A DNA stretch of 10,018 nucleotides. Origin: Deltaproteobacteria bacterium. Lineage in GTDB: Bacteria > Desulfobacterota > BSN033 > UBA1163. Every line of letters begins with the position of its first letter. Positions within the stretch are counted from its first letter, which is position 1. Positions 1-6,900 of this stretch are shown in pieces. Where the stretch lies: the NCBI GenBank assembly GCA_016875155.1, contig VGSD01000070.1, positions 1 through 10,018 on the forward strand, read 5' to 3'. The notes beneath the pieces are model-generated. The model did not search any database, was not told the origin of the DNA, and was given only the letters and a program-made list of their open reading frames with translations. Made by a program: the position numbers and the translations under genes.

Positions 1-2932
1 ATTTGGCCAAATCGATCTCCGCCTCCCCCTTGACATTGATCACTGGCACACTGTACGGACAGACCCTCACGCAGGTCAAACACGCCGCACACCGCTCCCC
101 CTCCACCATCGCCACCACACCACCGACTAATATCTTGTCTTTTGAAAGGATGGTGCATGCCCGTGAGACAGTTGCGCTCGCCTGAGAGATGCTTTCACTA
201 ATCAATTTCGGGCCATGCCCTGACCCGGCAAGGTAGAGGCCATCTGTTGCAAAGTCGACCGGCCTCAATTTCATATGGGCTTCGAGAAAGAAACCCTCTG
301 CGGTTCGGGGAACCTTCAGCATGGTTGCCAATTCCTCGTTCTCTCTCGCAATTGTTGCTGAAGAAAGGACCAGAAGGTCGGGCGTTATCTTCATCTCTTC
401 TTTTAATATGGGATCGACCATGGAGACGAAAAGTTCATTTCCATTTTTGCTAACCATTGGTTTTTTCTCTGGTTCGTATCGGATGAAGAGAATCCCTTGA
501 TCTCTGGCTTTTGCGTAGTACGATTCCATCAGACCATAGGTCCGCATATCCCGGTAGAGGATCGTGATGTTAGCATTCGGATTCAGCTCTTTTATTTTGA
601 GAGCGTTCTTAATGGCTGTGGCACAACAGGTTCGGGAGCAATAAGGCCGCTCCTTATTTCTTGATCCCACGCACTGGACCATGACGATCTGTTTGGCATG
701 AGCCACTTCATCCGGTTGATTGGCAATCCGGTTTTCGAGCTCCAACTGGGTGAGGACGCGGGGATCCTCACCATAGAGATATTCCGTTGGTTTCCATTCA
801 TCGGCGCCGGTTGCCAAGATGGTCACCCCGTGTTCAATCTTCCGGTAATACATCGTAGGTGCCACCATGATTCCCGTTGAGAAATTACCCTTCGAGCCGC
901 TGAAGTCAACGATCAGGGCGTTGGTGATCACCTGAATAGATGGATGAGCGGTCACCTTGCTGATCAGATCCTTAAGAAAGGCCTGGACATCTTCGCCTTC
1001 AAGTGTGTAGTGAAGGTTCCTCAAATTCCCACCCAATTGAGCCTCTTTTTCGATGAGGAAGACCTCATATCCCTGTTCTGCCAGTTTGAGGGCAGCGGTC
1101 ATTCCTGCCACGCCTCCTCCAATGACCAATCCTTTCTGTATCACGGGAAGGGCCAGTTCCCCCAATGATTGGATGAGTCTGGCATTGGCAACGGCCATCC
1201 GGACCAGATTCTTTGCTTTTTCCGTTCCTTCTTTCTTCTGGGACATGTGGACCCATGAGCACTGGTCTCGAATGTTGGCCATCTCAAAGAGGTATTTATT
1301 CAGTCCTGCATCACGGATGGTCTCTCTGAACATGGGCTCATGCGTCCTTGGAGAACAGGAGGCAACGATGACACGATTCAGATGGTTCTCCTTAACGGCA
1401 TTCTTAATCTTCTCCTGGGTATCGGTTGAGCAGGTATAAAGGTTTTCATCCACATAAACCACATTCTCTAAGGTGCGGGCGTAATTCTTGACTGCGGGGA
1501 CATTCACAAAACCACCGATATTGATACCGCAGTGACAGACAAAAACGCCGATGCGCGGTTCTTCGCTGGCCACATCAATTTCTTCAGGATAGGTTTTCTT
1601 TGTAGCCATGGTTCCCCTTACCTGAGAAATGATGCCAGTTGCATTGGCCACGGCACCGCTTGCCTGAGTGACGGTCTCTGGAATATCCTTGGGCGCTTCA
1701 AAAGCGCCGCAGACATAGATTCCGGGTTTTGAGGTGGAGGTGGAATCAAAGGGTTTGGATTTGCAGTATCCATATCCATCCAGCTCCACACCCAGCCTTT
1801 TCGCCATCTCCATGGTCGTTTTCGAGGGGACCATGCCTACGGAGAGGACGACCAGATCGAACTCCTCCTCCACAAGACTGCCCTCCTCATTCAAATAGGT
1901 GAGAAGGAGGTTCTTCGTTTTAAATTGCTCCCTGATCCTGGAGACCATGCACTTGATGAACCGGACTCCATATTCAGATTTCGCCCTCTCATAGTAAGCA
2001 TCGAACCCTTTGCCATAGGCCCTCACATCCATATAAAAGATGGTGGGCTTAACAAAATGGACATGCTCTTTGGCGATGATGGCCTCCTTGGTGGCGTACA
2101 TACAGCAAATGGATGAACAGTAATCATTTCCACAATTGGAATCCCGGGAGCCGACACACTGGATGAAGGCAATCCGCTCCGGAACCGTTCCATCGGTTGG
2201 CCTTAAAAGATGACCTCTGTGTGGGCCGGTAGCGCTTAATAGCCTTTCGAATTCGATGCTCGTCATCACATTGGGATAGACTCCGTAGCCGAATTCTGGC
2301 CTGAGACGGGCATCAAAGACCTCGTAGCCGGGAGACAGGATGATGGAGCCGACATCGATCTTTTCGACGACCTGACTCTCTTCGTAATTGACCGCTTTTG
2401 CCAAGCAGACCCTTTCGCAGAGTCCGCAGCCAATGCATTGTTCCCGGTCGATAATATAGATCTTTGGGATGGCCTGAGCATATTTGATATAGATCGCTGC
2501 CCTCTTGCTCAGGTTTTCGTTATAGGTATCGATTGCCGTGACCGGGCAGTGTTTGGCACACTCCCCGCAGCCCGTACACCTGTCGAGCCGGATGTATCGC
2601 GGTCTCCTCGTCAGGGTGACGCTGAAGCGACCGGGTTCACCTTCAAGCCCTTCCACATCGGCATTGGTGATGACGCGGATGTTGAGATGCCTTCCGCACT
2701 CCACCAGTTTCGGAGACATGATGCACATGGAGCAATCGTTGGTGGGAAAGGTTTTGTCGAGTTGAGCCATCACCCCACCGATGGTAGGGGAGTTGTCTAT
2801 CAGATAGACATAGAATCCAGAATCAGCGAGATCGAGGGATGCCTGCATCCCTCCGATGCCACCTCCGATGACCATGACCGCACCAACGGATCGATTATCT
2901 ATTTCTTTTTTCAGATCTCTTGCTGCTTCCAT
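1..2932 (-). CDS. hdrA: Second two-module HdrA without GltD insert, C-terminus beyond window
   Basis: HdrA-family flavoprotein, open without a stop for 977 residues to the window edge. The last motif suggests only one more ferredoxin motif and a short tail are missing. Module 1: FAD fold GGGIGG 23-28, NDCSMC (C67, C70), ferredoxins C119/C122/C125/C129 and C166/C169/C172/C176, then the conserved QCVGSRD and CSSICCMYA segment. Module 2: HdrA N-domain with C466-H-C468, YTCS and CSPRTHEPMF, a second FAD fold GGGVAG 605-610, a second QCVGSR/CCATAIKNA segment, and ferredoxin C948/C951/C954/C958. It is a clear paralog of the larger HdrA upstream but has an ordinary second ferredoxin where that protein carries the GltD-like insert. 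The start is ATG 2932. GGAG lies only 2 nt ahead, an unusually short spacing, AGGT lies further up, and an in-frame TAA just upstream rules out an earlier start. The likely role is a second flavin hub for MvhD/HdrBC, which is inference. Confidence 0.92.
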   Translation of the reverse strand, partial: MEAARDLKKEIDNRSVGAVMVIGGGIGGMQASLDLADSGFYVYLIDNSPTIGGVMAQLDKTFPTNDCSMCIMSPKLVECGRHLNIRVITNADVEGLEGEPGRFSVTLTRRPRYIRLDRCTGCGECAKHCPVTAIDTYNENLSKRAAIYIKYAQAIPKIYIIDREQCIGCGLCERVCLAKAVNYEESQVVEKIDVGSIILSPGYEVFDARLRPEFGYGVYPNVMTSIEFERLLSATGPHRGHLLRPTDGTVPERIAFIQCVGSRDSNCGNDYCSSICCMYATKEAIIAKEHVHFVKPTIFYMDVRAYGKGFDAYYERAKSEYGVRFIKCMVSRIREQFKTKNLLLTYLNEEGSLVEEEFDLVVLSVGMVPSKTTMEMAKRLGVELDGYGYCKSKPFDSTSTSKPGIYVCGAFEAPKDIPETVTQASGAVANATGIISQVRGTMATKKTYPEEIDVASEEPRIGVFVCHCGINIGGFVNVPAVKNYARTLENVVYVDENLYTCSTDTQEKIKNAVKENHLNRVIVASCSPRTHEPMFRETIRDAGLNKYLFEMANIRDQCSWVHMSQKKEGTEKAKNLVRMAVANARLIQSLGELALPVIQKGLVIGGGVAGMTAALKLAEQGYEVFLIEKEAQLGGNLRNLHYTLEGEDVQAFLKDLISKVTAHPSIQVITNALIVDFSGSKGNFSTGIMVAPTMYYRKIEHGVTILATGADEWKPTEYLYGEDPRVLTQLELENRIANQPDEVAHAKQIVMVQCVGSRNKERPYCSRTCCATAIKNALKIKELNPNANITILYRDMRTYGLMESYYAKARDQGILFIRYEPEKKPMVSKNGNELFVSMVDPILKEEMKITPDLLVLSSATIARENEELATMLKVPRTAEGFFLEAHMKLRPVDFATDGLYLAGSGHGPKLISESISQASATVSRACTILSKDKILVGGVVAMVEGERCAACLTCVRVCPYSVPVINVKGEAEIDLAK

Positions 2933-2952
2933 AGCTCCTTACCTAAAAAGGT

Positions 2953-3016
2953 TTAGGTTGAGGCTGAGGTTTAGTTTTTTGTCATTTTCTCAACCTTAAC
3001 CTCGGCCTTAACCTCA
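2953..3016. repeat. Imperfect 22-bp inverted repeat between mvhD and second hdrA
   Basis: Arms 2953-2974 and 2995-3016 pair over 22 positions with four mismatches, separated by a 20-nt T-rich loop. Each arm is made of near-repeats of GAGGTT/GAGGCT, giving strong purine/pyrimidine strand bias. One arm overlaps the mvhD stop codon (TGA, 3016-3014), so the element reaches into the end of the gene. No U-tract on the minus strand follows the second arm, so I do not call it a terminator. It may be a dispersed intergenic repeat or an mRNA-stabilising hairpin. Confidence 0.65.
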
Positions 3017-3769
3017 GACATTCCGAATGTACTTCGGAATTTTTCCTTCCTCTGACGGATCGAAAGCGATCTTTCCTTCGCCGACCAATGATACCAGGTA
3101 GGAAAGCGTATCATTCAGTTTGAGATTGAGTGTCTGACTGATCTCTCCTGCAGGCAGCGGTTTTGATTCCACCAATGAGACGATTCGGTTTTTTATCAAT
3201 TCGTCCCGAATCGTGGTTTCGATGGCTGCCTCCAATTTCTCTTTGGGAAGTTGTTCGTGATAGACATTCTCCTTTTCCATGAGTTCGGGTCCCTTACCCA
3301 CCATCCAGCGAATCTTCTCTCCTTCGAGAGAAGCTTTGACGGCCTGGAGTCTTTCTCTCATGCTTTGATCGAAAGGGAAGGGACCCAGACCGCGAATCTT
3401 CTCGACGAACTGGCGGATCACCTGAGAAAACCTCTCTCCTTCGCCAGCGGAGACCCAATCGAGGAGAAGCCTATTTGATCCGATCTCCGCCATCTCTAAC
3501 AATTTCCGGGTGAGGCCAATTTTCTTCTCAGCCTGATAATTTCCGGTCAGGTAATGGCAGTCTCCGGGATGACATCCCAGGATCATGACGCCATCATATC
3601 CTGCAAGAAAAGCCCTTGGGACGAAAGAGGGGTCAATCCTTCCGGAACACATCACCCGGATCACGCGGCTATTGGGCGGGTATTGAAATCGGGAGATCCC
3701 TGCCAGGTCCGCTCCAGCATAAGCGCACCAGTTACAGAGAAACGATAAGATTTTGGGTTCGAAAGTCAT
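3014..3769 (-). CDS. mvhD: MvhD-type [2Fe-2S] electron-transfer protein with C-terminal extension
   Basis: Protein of 251 residues whose first ~140 match MvhD (F420-non-reducing hydrogenase iron-sulfur subunit D). The five family cysteines are present at C12, C15, C41, C66 and C71 (LCNWCAYAGAD, MCSGRID and GCHPGDCHY contexts), expected to bind one [2Fe-2S] cluster. MvhD joins an electron donor, such as hydrogenase MvhAG or formate dehydrogenase, to HdrA. No donor subunit is encoded in the window. The remaining ~110 residues are a charged helical extension ending in a winged-helix-like stretch (about 201-237, with PAGEISQTLNLKLNDTLSYL then a GEGKIAFD wing). This resembles longer MvhD proteins such as BamF of class II benzoyl-CoA reductase complexes. 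No in-frame TGA occurs, so no selenocysteine. The start is ATG 3769, with AGGTG about 6 nt upstream. It sits between two hdrA genes, 144 bp after the first and 81 bp before the second. Confidence 0.93.
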   Translation of the reverse strand: MTFEPKILSFLCNWCAYAGADLAGISRFQYPPNSRVIRVMCSGRIDPSFVPRAFLAGYDGVMILGCHPGDCHYLTGNYQAEKKIGLTRKLLEMAEIGSNRLLLDWVSAGEGERFSQVIRQFVEKIRGLGPFPFDQSMRERLQAVKASLEGEKIRWMVGKGPELMEKENVYHEQLPKEKLEAAIETTIRDELIKNRIVSLVESKPLPAGEISQTLNLKLNDTLSYLVSLVGEGKIAFDPSEEGKIPKYIRNV

Positions 3770-3913
3770 CTCTCACACCTTCATTCAATAATCATTGCAA
3801 ATTGCAAAATTAGCGATTAGCAATTTAAAATATTTATTAGATCAATTTACTCAATCAGAATAAACTCACTTTGCATTGTTAATTTTGTATTGTTCATTTT
3901 GAAATGGATTTTA
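3770..3913. repeat. AT-rich spacer with inverted and direct short repeats between large hdrA and mvhD
   Basis: This 144-bp spacer has much lower G+C than the flanking genes. It contains AAATTGC (3799-3805) and its inverted copy GCAATTT (3820-3826), overlapping direct copies of ATTGCAA near 3794-3807, and a second block of TTGCATTGTTAATT and TTGTATTGTTCATT type words at 3871-3900. The two blocks look like degenerate copies of one short unit. No open frame or tRNA-like fold was seen. The mvhD ribosome-binding site (AGGTG) lies at its low-coordinate end. Confidence 0.5.
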
Positions 3914-6900
3914 TCAGGCGGCTTTCTCCTTTGCTGTGCCGAGGGCCTCAATCTGGGCAATCAACTGTTCATCGGAGAAGTGATGGACCGTAGCCGCCTT
4001 CTGTGGACAACTGGCGCTACAAACTCCGCAACCTTTGCATGAGGCTGCAATCGTCTCGGCCTTGCTTCCTTTTCCGGTATCGATCACACGAATCGCATTG
4101 AAGGGGCAGAGCAGTTCACAGAGACCACAGCCCACACAACGCATCTGATCAACCTCGGAAATGGTCGGAAGCACACTCACGTACCCTTTGGCCACGGATG
4201 CAGTGGCGCGGGCCACAGCAGCATCGGCCTGTGAAATAGATTCGCTGATGCTCTTCGGGAAATGGGCCAAGCCAGCCAGGAAGATTCCATCCGTAGCAAA
4301 ATCCACAGGACGGAGCTTCATATGGGCTTCGAGGAAGAACCCGTCCGCAGTCAAAGGCACTTTAAGCATCTTAGCCAATGCCTCATTCTCGTATGGCAAA
4401 ATGGCACTTGCCAAGACGACGAGGTCAGGTTGCAGGCTTACCTCTTCTCCAAGGATTTTATCCTTAACCTTAAGAAGGAGTTTTCCTTCAGCGATGTTCA
4501 GATCGGGTTTTGAGTCGAGATCGTACTGGATGAATTCGACGCCCTGTTCCCTGGCCCGGGTGTAATATTGCTCCATCAATCCATAGGTGCGGATGTCCCT
4601 GTAGAGGATGGTCACTTTTGTGTCAGGGCTCTTCTCTTTGATCTTTAACGCATTCTTAACGGCGACGGAGCAACAGATTCGACTGCAGTTGGGGTGTTCC
4701 GGGATCCGCGAGCCCACGCATTGAATCATCGCGATATGGCGGCTCCGGCTAAGATCTTTTGGGTGAAGTCCGATTTTTTCTTCCAGTTCTTTTTGTGTGA
4801 TCACCTTCGGATCCTCACCATAGAAATATTCTTTGGGTAGGCTCTCCTTTGCCCCAACGGCAACAATGACGACCCCGTGTTCGTATTCCTTATCCACCCC
4901 GTTGGTCGAAATAACCGATTTAAAATTTCCCACATAGCCATTGAGGCTTTTCAGTTCTGAATTCTTGAAGACCTCGATGCGAGGGTTTTCGAGGACCTCG
5001 TTGATCGTCTTCCGGAGGAGCCCCTGCGGATCATTTCCCTCGATGGTATGATAGATGTGCCGGAGATTCCCACCCAATTCCGATTCCCTCTCAATCAGGG
5101 CGCAATCAAATCCCTGCTGGGCGAGGCCCAGAGCGGCCTTCATTCCAGAGAGCCCGCCCCCGATCACAAGGCCTTTTTTAATGACTTCCACCAGAGGCTC
5201 TTTGAGAGGTTGAAGGAGATGGGATTTTGCCACTGCCATACGGAGAAGCTCTTTCGCTTTTTCCGTGGCCTCCTTAGGTTGGTGCATATGAACCCAGGAA
5301 CACTGATCTCGAATATTGGTCATTTCGAATAAATATTTATTGAGACCTGTTTCTCGGATCGTCTCCTGAAACATGGGCTCATGCGTTCTCGGTGAGCAGG
5401 AAGCTACCACTACCCGGTTCAGCTGATTCTCCTCGACCGCCTTCTTGATCTTCTCCTGAGTGTCCTGAGAGCAAGTGTAGAGGTTTTCCTCCACAAAGAC
5501 CACATCCTCAAGTGTTCTAGCGTAATCCTTCACTTCTGGAACATTAACGACGCCCCCGATATTGATCCCGCAGTGGCAGACGAAGACGCCGATCCGAGGT
5601 TTCTGACCGCTTACTTCCGTTTCTTCGGGGTAATCCTTCTTTGTAGTCAATGTCCCGCGAACATCGGAGAGGAGGCTTGAGGCTGCGGCCACGGCTCCGC
5701 TTGCCTGGGCAACGGTCTCAGGGATATCTTTGGGTCCCTGAAAGGCGCCGCAGACGTAGACTCCTGGCTGACTGGTCTGAAGGGGTGTGAACTCCTCTGT
5801 CTTACAGAATCCATAGGCATCGAGTTCCAAACCAAGTTTGGTGGCCAGTTCTTTTGCACCTGTTGAGGGGGTCAACCCTACCGAGAGAACGACGAGATCG
5901 AACTCCTCCTCTTTTAGTTTGCCTTCGGAATCGACATAGGAGATGACCAAATTTTTTGATTTTGGTTTTTCGGCCACACGGGAAATCATCGAACGTATGA
6001 ACCGGACACCGTATTCCTTTTTGGCTCTCTCAAAGTAAGCGTCAAAGTCTTTTCCGTGGGCACGGATATCCATATAGAAGATCGTGGGCTCGACTTCGTG
6101 GTGATGTTCCTTGGCGATCACTGCCTCTTTGATGGCATACATGCAGCAGACCGAACTGCAGTATTCATTCCCTCCGTTTCCGGTCATATCTCTGGAGCCC
6201 GCGCACTGGATCCAGGCTACCTTCTTGGGCGATGTTCGATCCGAAAGCCTTAACAGATTTCCCTGGAAAGGGCCTGAAGCGCTGAGGATCCGTTCAAATT
6301 GAATGCTTGTGATCACATTGGCAAGCCTACCATATCCGTAAGCGGCGAGCCGGTTTGCGTCAAATTCGTCAAAACCAGGGCTCAGGATGATGGAACCCAC
6401 ATTGAAATGGATCGTCTCTTCTTCAATCTGATGGTTGATGGCTCCTGCCTTGCAAATGGCCACACACTGGAGACATTCGGAACAGAGTCCACAGTTGAGG
6501 CATCGAAGGGCTTCCCTCTTTGCCTCTTCTTCGGTGAAGCCCTTCTTCACCTCTGAAAAGGTTCTTCTTCTCTCCTCAAGGGGGATCGTCTCCATGTGCG
6601 CTCTCAAGGCTTTGGGTTGATCCCTGTAAATCTCCTCGAACCGGGCCTTTTCGATATCGGGTTTTTTTCTTCCCTCCTGGAGGTCTTTCCCTCTGAGAAA
6701 ACGATCGATAGAGACCGCTGCCTCTTTGCCCGCGGCCACCGCTTCGATGGCAATCCAGGGTCCGCTGACCGCATCGCCTCCAGCAAAAACCCCCTTCTTC
6801 GAAGTCTGAAGGGTGGTGGGATCGACCTTGATCGTTCCCTGCATCGTGGTTTCAAGCTCCATCCCTTTGAGGAAAGAGAGATCAGGAGTCTGGCCAATGG

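Noticed and set aside
1..2932. Possible frameshift or pseudogene in the second hdrA
   Set aside because: I checked the frame at the start (2932), the middle (IYVCG near 1720) and the end (HMKLRP near 274). All are in phase and no stop occurs. It merely runs off the window.
2438..2956. 172-residue plus-strand frame
   Set aside because: It is antisense to the conserved FAD and ferredoxin region of the second hdrA. Its length comes from the codon bias of the real gene and no motif is present.
3020..3045. Terminator-like hairpin on the plus strand (ATTCCGAA, 5-nt loop, TTCGGAAT, then five T)
   Set aside because: It lies inside the end of mvhD, no plus-strand gene precedes it, and on the coding strand no U-tract follows. 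A chance palindrome in codons for KIPKYIRN is the simpler reading.
3554..3769. Selenocysteine in MvhD, as in BamF-type proteins
   Set aside because: All five metal-binding positions are encoded as Cys and no in-frame TGA is present before the true stop.
2945..3913. CRISPR array or direct-repeat array in the spacers
   Set aside because: The repeats are short, inverted and degenerate, with no evenly spaced identical units and no spacers.
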